A DNA stretch of 64,000 bases from Armatimonadota bacterium (GTDB lineage Bacteria; Armatimonadota; Fimbriimonadia; Fimbriimonadales; Fimbriimonadaceae), in NCBI GenBank assembly GCA_016223145.1, contig JACRPN010000009.1, positions 124,001 through 188,000 of the forward strand, given 5' to 3'. The position numbers were made by a program, and so were the translations under genes. The notes under the pieces are model-generated. The model was not told the DNA's origin. It made no database searches and saw nothing but the letters and a program-made list of their open reading frames with translations. Positions within the stretch are counted from its first letter, which is position 1, and each line of letters starts with the position of its first letter. Shown in pieces: positions 52,087 through 59,130 of this stretch.

Positions 52087-53333
52087 TCAGGCTCGTACCC
52101 ACCCGTCTGGCTCGGATCGCCGCAGATGCCGAGGAACACGACGGCGCCAGAGGGGTTGTGAACGATCAGGTAGAGGAACGGCCGGCGAAACAGGAAGCGC
52201 AGGGCATCGCCTGACTTCGTAATCTTTGCCAGCGTCGTTTGAGAGGCGCGGGTGCCTGATTCATCGACCTCGATCCTGGCGGCCTGCCGGACATCGTCGA
52301 GGAAGCGCCCACTCGAGAGGTCCGGCGCGATTGGCGAGCAATCCAGTCGCATGTAGGCAGATCGAATGCCCAGCGACTGGAGGGTCGCATTCAGGTTCAA
52401 AGTGCTCTGGAAGTTGAACTTTGGCAAGCCGATGCTAAACTTGTTCGGGGTGAACCTCTTGAGCACGTGCTCGATGCCCTCTGCGCGGAGTTTGGGAAGA
52501 AGCGACAAGACATCCTCACCGACAGGCGGCAGAAAGGCAGCCATCGAAAACTGGCCGCCCTTGTAGTTGAGGAGAACCCCCTCAAGCCCCTCTTCCTTCA
52601 GGCACTTGGCACGGAAGCTTCGGCCGAACATGATCGGCACGTTGACCTCCTTGCCGGCAAGGGTCGTGAAGGTCGAGTGGTTAGTCTTTGAGGGGTCGAA
52701 CTCAATCTCCCATCGCGCCTCAAAGTGGCTTGCGTTCAGAAAGGCCACATCCATGTTAGGATCGACCGAATCCAGGATGCTCGGGATCATGCCATTCGTG
52801 TTGTCCCGGGTCCAGTCGTTGATGTCCTTCGTGGCCGTCGTAGGATCGCCCGAGAGAAACACCTTTCCCGCATAGTCCGACTCGATCTTCTCCTCAAATG
52901 TGCGAGAAACGGCGCCCGGGCGTGCGATGAACACAGCGTTCGCCAGGGCCAACGGACGCTCCGGATCGGAGAGCACCGAGTCGGTCAAGGTGTGAGCCCG
53001 CCTGCCGAGGTCTTCATCCGCAATGCCTGCAAGCCCGAGCGCCATTTTGACTTCGTCCCTCTCCGGCCCCCGTGAGCCTTCCAAGAGTAACCCGAGACAC
53101 TGCGAAAGTCCGAGGGGCGAGATCAAGAGGTTCTGCCGGTCTGGGTCTTCCTTGTACAGGGCCCCCGCCACCTTGAAACCGAAAACGTTCGAGGCCTGAA
53201 CCAGAGATCCTGTTTTGACGAGTTGCTCCGCTGGTGGCGCCGTACGGATCGGTGTCTTGCGCCCGAAAGCCCACCAGCCTCCAGCGACGAGCGCAACCGT
53301 GATTCCAACCGCAATCAGGTGTGTGCGGCACAT
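52074..53333 (-). CDS. serpin-family protease inhibitor, membrane-anchored or exported
   Basis: The product is 419 residues from the ATG at 53333, 6 nt after TATACT. An N-terminal signal/anchor (HLIAVGITVALVAGGWWAFG) precedes the serpin fold: NLLISPLGLSQCLGLLLEGS, NDWTRDNTNGMIPSILDSVD and FLNASHFEARWEIEFD. The hinge of the reactive loop reads VDESGTRASQTTLAKI and fits the inhibitory pattern (Gly P15, Thr P14, Ala P12), and RPFLYLIVHNPSGAVVFLG closes the fold. The loop predicts a P1 near Ser, but the cut site is uncertain. The C-terminal tail is encoded by a heptamer repeat. The target protease is unknown; a subtilase is encoded at 18455-20188. Confidence 0.9.
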   Translation of the reverse strand: MCRTHLIAVGITVALVAGGWWAFGRKTPIRTAPPAEQLVKTGSLVQASNVFGFKVAGALYKEDPDRQNLLISPLGLSQCLGLLLEGSRGPERDEVKMALGLAGIADEDLGRRAHTLTDSVLSDPERPLALANAVFIARPGAVSRTFEEKIESDYAGKVFLSGDPTTATKDINDWTRDNTNGMIPSILDSVDPNMDVAFLNASHFEARWEIEFDPSKTNHSTFTTLAGKEVNVPIMFGRSFRAKCLKEEGLEGVLLNYKGGQFSMAAFLPPVGEDVLSLLPKLRAEGIEHVLKRFTPNKFSIGLPKFNFQSTLNLNATLQSLGIRSAYMRLDCSPIAPDLSSGRFLDDVRQAARIEVDESGTRASQTTLAKITKSGDALRFLFRRPFLYLIVHNPSGAVVFLGICGDPSQTGGYEPDRGP

Positions 53334-53351
53334 AGCGGCAGTATAGTCCGC

Positions 53352-53378
53352 GCCGGCACGGAACCGGCGGCTACGGTT
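53352..53378. repeat. 27-bp repeat, copy upstream of the serpin gene
   Basis: GCCGGCACGGAACCGGCGGC plus TACGGTT matches 51784-51810 except for one base. Confidence 0.8.
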
Positions 53379-53504
53379 TGGAGCTGGCACAGAGAGATGA
53401 TTAGGTGAAGCGATGAAGAGATGAAGGGACCTACCTGTTGAGGCGAGGAGGGAGAGGCTTGCTTAGTTTGGGAAATGGCTGCGGTCCCTGGGCTCGGTCC
53501 TTGG

Positions 53505-53599
53505 GTGCCTCCACGCTTCAGCGTGGTGGAAGTAGAAGACGTCACTGCTCCGATTCAGGCTGCAGGCTACGAGCGCACCACGCTGAAGCGTGGAGGCAC
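53505..53599. repeat. 23-bp perfect inverted repeat pair
   Basis: The left arm is 53505-53527 and the right arm 53577-53599, 49 bp apart. Each arm contains its own palindrome CCACGC-TTCA-GCGTGG. It could form one long stem or two small hairpins. Confidence 0.85.
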
Positions 53600-53842
53600 T
53601 CGGAGCTGCAAGCAAGGACGTGATCCCCACCCTCTGGGGGTGGCCTGCCGCAAGGGGGCTAGGTACCGCACCGAAATCCCGCACCGCGGAGCAGGTGCCA
53701 GAGGACGGCCGACCAATCGCCCAGAGCCGGCGGTCTGCGACCCCTCTGGGGTCGGAGAAACTTAGGGTGTTAATCGGTCCAGCCCGGCGTCTGTGACGCC
53801 CGGCTAGCGGTCTCGGACCCCTCTGGGGTCGGCGGCCAAAGC

Positions 53843-55348
53843 CTACGCCAACAGCCCGTCCGCCACCTGGCCTTCGACGTCGGTCAGTCGGAACTCGCGG
53901 CCTTGGTGCTTGAAGGTCAGGCGGGTGTGCTCGATCCCCAGACAATGCAGGATCGTCGCCTGCAGGTCGTGGATGTGCATCGGTTTGTCGGCGACCGAAA
54001 TTCCGAAATCGTCCGTCGCGCCATAAATCTGGCCCCTCTTGATGCCGCCGCCCGCCATCCAGATCGTGAACGCGCTGCGCAGGTGGTCCCGCCCCGCATC
54101 CTGCTTGCTCGGCTTGTTCTGGCTCATCGGCTGCCGCCCGAACTCCCCACCCCAGATAACAAGCGTGCTATCCAGCATTCCGCGCGCCTTCAGGTCCTTG
54201 ATGAGCGCCGCGCCACCTTGGTCCACCTGTTTGCAGCGGTCCGGCAGTCCCGTGATCAGGTTTTGGTCGCCGCCGCCATGGTGGTCCCATCCGCCGTGGT
54301 CGATCTGCACGAACCGCACGCCGCGCTCCACCAGCCTCCGCGCGAGCAGGCAGTTGTTGCTGAAGCTGCCCTCGCCCGGCTTCGCGCCGTACATTTCGAG
54401 CGTGGCCTGCGATTCGCTGGAGATGTCCATCAAACCCGGCACGCTGGTCTGCATTTTGTAGGCCATCTCATAGGCCTCGATGCGCGTCGCGATCTCGGGG
54501 TCGCCAATCCCGGCAAGCGATCCGTGGTTGATCTCTTTGATTGCGTCGAGGGTCTGACGGCGCAGGTCGGCGTCCACGCCGGGAGGGTTGTTCAGATAGA
54601 GTACGGGCTCGCCCGCTGATCGGAAAGGAACGCCTTGGTAAACGCTGGGCAGGAAGCCGCTGCCCCAGCAGGTGGTGCCGCAACGCCCCGATTTGCCGCT
54701 GGTGAGCACGATGAACCCGGGTAGATCCTCACACTCGGAGCCCAGCCCGTAGGTGACCCACGAGCCCATCGTCGGGCGGCCCTGGCGCGGAGAACCGGTG
54801 CTGAAAAGGAGCTGCGCGGGCACGTGGTTGATCTCGTTCGTGTGCATCGAACGGATGAACGTGACCTCGTCCACGATCTCGGCGGTGTGGGGCAGGAGCT
54901 CGGAGATCCACATGCCGCTCTGGCCGTACTGCTTGAAGCTCCAGGGCGACTGGAAGACCAGCTTCGTGTTGCGGTCGGTGCTGGTGAACGGTCCGAGGCG
55001 AAGGCCCGCCAAGGCCGATTCGGGGATCGGCTGGCCATCAAGTTTGGCGAGAGCGGGCTTGTAGTCAAAAAGGTCCGGCTGGCTGGGCGCGCCGGTCATG
55101 TTGAGGAAGATGACGGCCTTGGCCTTGGGAGTGAAGTGGGGGGCTTTGGGGGCAAAGGGGTCGCTTCGTTTACCTTGGCTCTTGTCGGACATGTCGGACA
55201 GGTCAGACCTGTCCGACACCATGCTCGAAGCAAACAGCCGCTCATTCAGCATCATCGCAAGCCCGACGCTGCCGATGACCGATGCGCCCGACCGCTCCAG
55301 GAAGTAACGTCGGGTGATCTCTTTGAGGGCCTGTTCGCGCGGGTCCAT
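53843..55348 (-). CDS. DUF1501 protein (second copy)
   Basis: The product is 501 residues. A Tat-like start (EITRRYFLERSGASVIGSVG) is followed by FLNMTGAPSQPDLFDYKP, VTFIRSMHTNEINHVPA, GGWDHHGGGDQN and VIWGGEFGRQP, the same signatures as the copy at 45833. Residues after the signal (SDRSDLSDMSDKS) are encoded by a 9-mer repeat, at the same place where the other DUF1501 carries its repeat. GATAAT stands 8 nt before the ATG (leaderless). Its DUF1553-type partner is probably the gene at 59131-62235, separated by VOC, GH97 and Hsp20 genes. Confidence 0.92.
   Translation of the reverse strand: MDPREQALKEITRRYFLERSGASVIGSVGLAMMLNERLFASSMVSDRSDLSDMSDKSQGKRSDPFAPKAPHFTPKAKAVIFLNMTGAPSQPDLFDYKPALAKLDGQPIPESALAGLRLGPFTSTDRNTKLVFQSPWSFKQYGQSGMWISELLPHTAEIVDEVTFIRSMHTNEINHVPAQLLFSTGSPRQGRPTMGSWVTYGLGSECEDLPGFIVLTSGKSGRCGTTCWGSGFLPSVYQGVPFRSAGEPVLYLNNPPGVDADLRRQTLDAIKEINHGSLAGIGDPEIATRIEAYEMAYKMQTSVPGLMDISSESQATLEMYGAKPGEGSFSNNCLLARRLVERGVRFVQIDHGGWDHHGGGDQNLITGLPDRCKQVDQGGAALIKDLKARGMLDSTLVIWGGEFGRQPMSQNKPSKQDAGRDHLRSAFTIWMAGGGIKRGQIYGATDDFGISVADKPMHIHDLQATILHCLGIEHTRLTFKHQGREFRLTDVEGQVADGLLA
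55183..55218. repeat. 9-mer repeat in the second DUF1501 leader
   Basis: The units are TGTCGGACA twice, GGTCAGACC and TGTCCGACA. It includes a perfect 13-bp palindrome (55192-55218) and is in frame just after the Tat signal. Confidence 0.82.
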
Positions 55349-55357
55349 GTGTGCCTA

Positions 55358-56053
55358 TTATCCTCTGTGTTTCGAGCGTTCGGGCTTCAAACAAAGCTGC
55401 GTGTTGCCCAAATGCAGCACGTCAGTGCTGGGTCCACCATGCCGCAGCACGGCATTTGCCGGATGCATCTCTGCCTTTCGGCCACAGCTTCCGAACCACT
55501 CGCGCCCATCCGAAACCACGATTGCGAGGGCCCCTGCCTCCCCCACGGCGGCGAAATCTGCTGCCGGCGACCCATAGACGGGCAGGCCCGCGGCTCTAAG
55601 TTGGGTGAGCGCGGCGGAGACATCCAGAACTGGGACTCCGAGCTCGCTGACATACAGAAGCCCAGCGGAATCGAACTCACCTGGACGCGCATTGTCCAAG
55701 CCATGCCTAGCGATGCACTCCAAGATGTTGCCAGCCGGATCCTTGAAGTAGAACGCCTCCGCGTTCCAGGATGCGAAGGAGTGCAGCTTTACACCGCTGG
55801 TGGCGAGCACCTCCGTTCGCTCTTGCACCCAGTCGAGTGCAGAGGCTATCTGATTGCACGGAATATCGAAAGCAAGGTGATAGGTAGCGGGCGGGCCCTC
55901 CGATTGACCGTGAAATGTCAGTTCGGTGTCGCCAAGCTCGATCCGGATCGCGTCTCCTTCGCGAATGACGGGCAGTCCGAGCTTTGATTCATAGAACGCT
56001 GCCTGCGAGGTGAGGTCGGCGGCAACGAGATCGACGGAGGAGTAGCCGGGCAT
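55358..56053 (-). CDS. VOC (glyoxalase/bleomycin resistance) superfamily protein
   Basis: The product is 231 residues from the ATG at 56053, 6 nt after CACAAT. Two paired beta-alpha-beta-beta-beta modules are visible: SVDLVAADLTSQAAFYESKL with AFYFKDPAGNILECIARHG, and GLLYVSELGVPVLDVSAALT with ALAIVVSDGREWF. ECIARHG carries the typical metal-ligand Glu. Substrate is unknown. It is divergent from the GH97 gene, whose GTG start lies 36 bp away. Confidence 0.82.
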   Translation of the reverse strand: MPGYSSVDLVAADLTSQAAFYESKLGLPVIREGDAIRIELGDTELTFHGQSEGPPATYHLAFDIPCNQIASALDWVQERTEVLATSGVKLHSFASWNAEAFYFKDPAGNILECIARHGLDNARPGEFDSAGLLYVSELGVPVLDVSAALTQLRAAGLPVYGSPAADFAAVGEAGALAIVVSDGREWFGSCGRKAEMHPANAVLRHGGPSTDVLHLGNTQLCLKPERSKHRG

Positions 56054-56089
56054 CGCTCTATTGTGGCGATTCGGATGTAAGATCGGAAC

Positions 56090-58192
56090 GTGTCGGGACT
56101 CATCGCATTCGTCGTCCTCGCCTGCCAACTGCCTTTGCCTGTCCTTGGTGATGATTCCAGGTCCAATGTCTCCGGTGGAGCTCTTCGGGAAGCGAATGGG
56201 ATGGGTGGCAACGGCGATGCCTACCCTTCCAGGCGGAATAGGATGAATGGCCCAGACTCCAACAGTTTCATTCAGACAGGATCGCCCGATGGACGGCTCA
56301 AACTCACCCTCCACTTCCCCGAGCCGGGCGAAAGCCGATCTCCTGAGTGGTCGCTCTCCTTCGATGGCAAGCCGCTGCTTGAGGGATGCTGTCTGAGCCT
56401 CTCTGTTGCCTCGAGGGGCGACCTTCTGGCGAATGCCGAGGTCACCAGAATCCAGGAATTCTCCCACCGGGAGACGGTACCGGTGCTCTTCGGAAAGTGC
56501 GCGAAAGCCGTCGACGCCTACCGCGCGGTAGCCATCCGGATGCGTTCTCTCGACGGCGGCGACATCGGCCTCGAGTTTCGCTGTTACGACGATGCCGTCG
56601 CCTTCAGGTACGAGGTGTTCATGCTGCCGGGGACCAAGAGCATCGCCGTTTCCAGTGAAGAAACGACGTTCCGCCCATCCGGCAATCCGACAGCCTACGC
56701 CCAGTACCTTCAGAACTTCACGACCTCGCACGAGGTGAACCACACCGTTTTGCCGCTCAAAAAGCTGATGGGCGGCCGACTCCTGGACACTCCGCTCACC
56801 CTTCAGCGCAAAGACGGCATCTGCCTCTCGATTACCGAAGCCGCGCTAACTCGTTATGCGGGCATGTCGCTGATGCGGCCCGTCGGCGACGTGGACGGCG
56901 ACCTCGTCTGCCGGCTCTCGCCGAGGCCCGATGGCAACAAGGTCGCCGGGAACCTCCCGCTCAAGACGCCATGGCGCGTCGTCCTCGTTGGCAAGAACCC
57001 AGGCGCCTTGCTCGAATCCAACACCCTTTTCTGCCTCAATCCTCCCAACGCCATCGGCGACACTTCCTGGGTCAAGCCAGGCAAGATGACCTGGACCTGG
57101 TGGAACAACTACCTCTTTGAGCACGAACGCGGCGCCCCGATCTTCACCACCGAGGTCCAGAAAAAGCACATCGACTGGTGCGCCAAGAACGGAATTGACT
57201 TTCACGATGTGGTGGCCGATGAGCGCGACCATCCTTGGTATTTCAACGGCCAAGACGGCCTCTTTCCCGCCCCTAATGCCGACGTCACGCGGGTTCGGCC
57301 CGAGCTGGACTTGGCCGCCGTGTCCGCCTATGCCAAGGCGAAGGGAGTGCGCCTCTGGACGTGGGTCCACCAGGGCGCGCTTCGGGGAAGGGGCCTCGAC
57401 GCCGTATTTGCGAGGTTCGCCGAAATGGGGTGGAGCGGCATGATGGTGGACTTTTTCGACCGGGACGACCAGGACACGGTCGAGTTCGCAGAGCGGATCC
57501 TCCGGGCCGCTGCCAAGCATCGAATCCTCATCCATTTCCACGGCATGTACAAACCGACGGGTTGGCAGCGCACCTATCCGAACCTGATGAACCACGAAGG
57601 TTCGCGGAACCTCGAATACATGAAGTGGAGCGACACCTGCCCTCCGGAACACACGCTGACGGTGGCGTTCAATCGGCTGGTCGCCGGCCCGATGGATTAC
57701 CACCTGGGAGGCTTTCGCTCGGTGCCGAGGGCGGAGTTCAAGCCGCAGAACGTGGCGCCAGTCCTCTTGGGTACGCGCTGCTTCAACCTGGCGCTTTACG
57801 TCTGCATCGACAACCCCAACCCGATGGTGGCCGACTATCCGATGGCCTACGAGGGGCAGAAGGGCTTCGACTTCATCCAGGAGGTCCCCACGTGGTGGGA
57901 CGAAACGCGGGTGCTGAAGGCCGAGATCGGCAAGCTGTTGGTGGTGGCGAGGCGGAAGGGACCAGACTGGTGGATCGGCGGTGCTTCCGCCGGCAAGCCG
58001 CGTGTGGTGGACGTGCCTCTCACCTTCTTGACCCAGAGGTTCTATGCGATCACGACCTGGTCCGACGGGACCGATGCCGAGCGGAATCCAAACGATCTAT
58101 CCGCGTCCACCGTGATCGTCGCCGGGCAGAAATCGCTTCGGATTCGGTGTGCGACCGACGGCGGCTTCGTGTGCCGCCTAAGGCAGCACTAG
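56090..58192 (+). CDS. exported GH97 family glycoside hydrolase
   Basis: The product is 700 residues with a GTG start, 6 nt after TAAGAT. A signal peptide is followed by the N-terminal beta-sandwich (SPDGRLKLTLHF and others), then the TIM barrel of GH97: MTWTWWNNYLFE, FHDVVADERDHPWYF, MMVDFFDRDDQDTVEF, LIHFHGMYKPTGWQRTYPNL and MNHEGSRNLEYMKWSDT. The Asp in VDFFDRDDQ matches the nucleophile position of retaining GH97 enzymes, suggesting an alpha-galactosidase-like or related activity rather than the inverting glucosidase type. Substrate needs assay. Confidence 0.9.
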   Translation: MSGLIAFVVLACQLPLPVLGDDSRSNVSGGALREANGMGGNGDAYPSRRNRMNGPDSNSFIQTGSPDGRLKLTLHFPEPGESRSPEWSLSFDGKPLLEGCCLSLSVASRGDLLANAEVTRIQEFSHRETVPVLFGKCAKAVDAYRAVAIRMRSLDGGDIGLEFRCYDDAVAFRYEVFMLPGTKSIAVSSEETTFRPSGNPTAYAQYLQNFTTSHEVNHTVLPLKKLMGGRLLDTPLTLQRKDGICLSITEAALTRYAGMSLMRPVGDVDGDLVCRLSPRPDGNKVAGNLPLKTPWRVVLVGKNPGALLESNTLFCLNPPNAIGDTSWVKPGKMTWTWWNNYLFEHERGAPIFTTEVQKKHIDWCAKNGIDFHDVVADERDHPWYFNGQDGLFPAPNADVTRVRPELDLAAVSAYAKAKGVRLWTWVHQGALRGRGLDAVFARFAEMGWSGMMVDFFDRDDQDTVEFAERILRAAAKHRILIHFHGMYKPTGWQRTYPNLMNHEGSRNLEYMKWSDTCPPEHTLTVAFNRLVAGPMDYHLGGFRSVPRAEFKPQNVAPVLLGTRCFNLALYVCIDNPNPMVADYPMAYEGQKGFDFIQEVPTWWDETRVLKAEIGKLLVVARRKGPDWWIGGASAGKPRVVDVPLTFLTQRFYAITTWSDGTDAERNPNDLSASTVIVAGQKSLRIRCATDGGFVCRLRQH

Positions 58193-58319
58193 GGCGAAGT
58201 GCTAGGGGCTCTCACGCTGAGAACGCAGAGTGGCCGCTGGGAACGCAGGGTAGTGCCTGCGGATGCTGGAGGAAGGGCGAGGGTCGACAAGAGAGGGGCG
58301 AAGCGCGAAGGGCGAGGGG

Positions 58320-58461
58320 GATGTCATCCCGAGCGAAGCGAGGGATCTGCTGCCAAGAAGTCGGGACCCACAGTTCACGGCCCGTTCAGGGAGTCCAGGG
58401 GCCCGTGCCTCAAGCCCTCCCCTCTCCCCATCAGATTCCTCGCCTTGCTCGGGATGACATC
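58320..58461. repeat. 29-bp inverted repeat pair
   Basis: GATGTCATCCCGAGCGAAGC (58320 onward, arm 58320-58348) pairs with 58433-58461, with about three mismatches and an 84-bp interval. It resembles a small non-autonomous element. Confidence 0.78.
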
Positions 58462-58520
58462 CTCCTGTCGCAGCAATTATTACCTCCCCAATGGACCATA
58501 ATGCCTATATCATCAAAACA

Positions 58521-58550
58521 CTTGATATTAGGGAACTCAAGACCGATAAT
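58521..58550 (+). promoter_or_regulatory. probable hsp20 promoter
   Basis: TTGATA (58522-58527) and GATAAT (58545-58550) are 17 bp apart, a good housekeeping promoter. The same bases also read CTTGATA, 15 nt, CCGATAAT, similar to a heat-shock sigma-32 promoter. Confidence 0.65.
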
Positions 58551-58608
58551 ATGCGTTAGAAAGCATTGACAGCCCCGCAGATGGGGCCATGCAATGAGGA
58601 AAAGAACC

Positions 58609-59073
58609 ATGACCAGACCAATCGCAACGCTCTTTCCTGTTCGACCTTTCGACCGCCTTGCGCTCGACGTGGACCGCGCTTTCGACGCCCTGTGGGGCGG
58701 CAGCTTGGCCCCTGGCAACGTGGCTTCCGTCGGCCTCGTGCCGGTTGATATCTATGAGAAAGAGGGCGCGCTCCACTTCGTCGCCTCGGTTCCCGGCATC
58801 AAGCCCGAAGAGCTGGAGGTAACGGTCGAAAACGACGTGCTCTCGCTCAAAGGCGCCTTTTCGCAGGCTTGGGAATCCGACGAGGACGCCAAGGTTCATC
58901 GGCGCGAGATGCGCTCAGGTTCCTTTACTCGGTCTTTCCAGTTGCCGGAAAATCTGGACCTGGACAGCGTCGACGCAACCTTCTCGCATGGCATCGTGAC
59001 GGTGAAGATCCCGATCAAGGTCGAGGTCAAGCCGGAACCCAAGCGAATCGAAGTCAAGACTCAACTCGACTAG
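58609..59073 (+). CDS. small heat shock protein, Hsp20 family
   Basis: The product is 154 residues from the ATG at 58609, with GAGGAAA about 7 nt upstream. The alpha-crystallin domain (about 43-140) shows VDIYEKEGALHFVASVPGIK, EELEVTVENDVLSLKGAF and SGSFTRSFQLPENLDLDSVD, and ends with FSHGIVTVKIPIK. It acts as an ATP-independent holdase. It has a clear Shine-Dalgarno and a long leader, unlike most neighbours, and a promoter that could be heat inducible. A terminator follows. Confidence 0.94.
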   Translation: MTRPIATLFPVRPFDRLALDVDRAFDALWGGSLAPGNVASVGLVPVDIYEKEGALHFVASVPGIKPEELEVTVENDVLSLKGAFSQAWESDEDAKVHRREMRSGSFTRSFQLPENLDLDSVDATFSHGIVTVKIPIKVEVKPEPKRIEVKTQLD

Positions 59074-59094
59074 CCTCCCCTCAACCCTCCCTCG

Positions 59095-59127
59095 AAAGGG
59101 CGGCCCGGCACCTCGGGCCGCCCTTTT
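59095..59127. terminator. bidirectional terminator between hsp20 and PSCyt1/DUF1553
   Basis: AAAGGGCGGCCCG (59095-59107) pairs with CGGGCCGCCCTTT (59114-59126), loop 6 nt, with T- and A-flanks. It lies between two converging genes. Confidence 0.85.
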
Positions 59128-59130
59128 CTT

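Larger units (their letters stand above)
53334..53842. other. repeat-dense gene-free region (509 bp)
   Basis: No coding sequence is supported. It contains the serpin promoter, a 27-bp repeat (53352-53378), octamers (53391-53430), a 23-bp perfect inverted repeat (53505-53527 and 53577-53599) and three short CCCC-TCT-GGGG hairpins (53627-53643, 53738-53754, 53816-53830). Confidence 0.75.
58193..58608. other. 416-bp repeat and promoter region before hsp20
   Basis: No gene is seen. It holds GGGCGAR heptamers (about 58272-58317), a 29-bp inverted repeat pair (58320-58348 and 58433-58461) and an AT-rich stretch with the hsp20 promoter. Confidence 0.72.

Noticed and set aside
56054-56743. Long N-terminal extension of the VOC protein
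   Set aside because: It is antisense to the GH97 gene, and the VOC fold starts at 56053.
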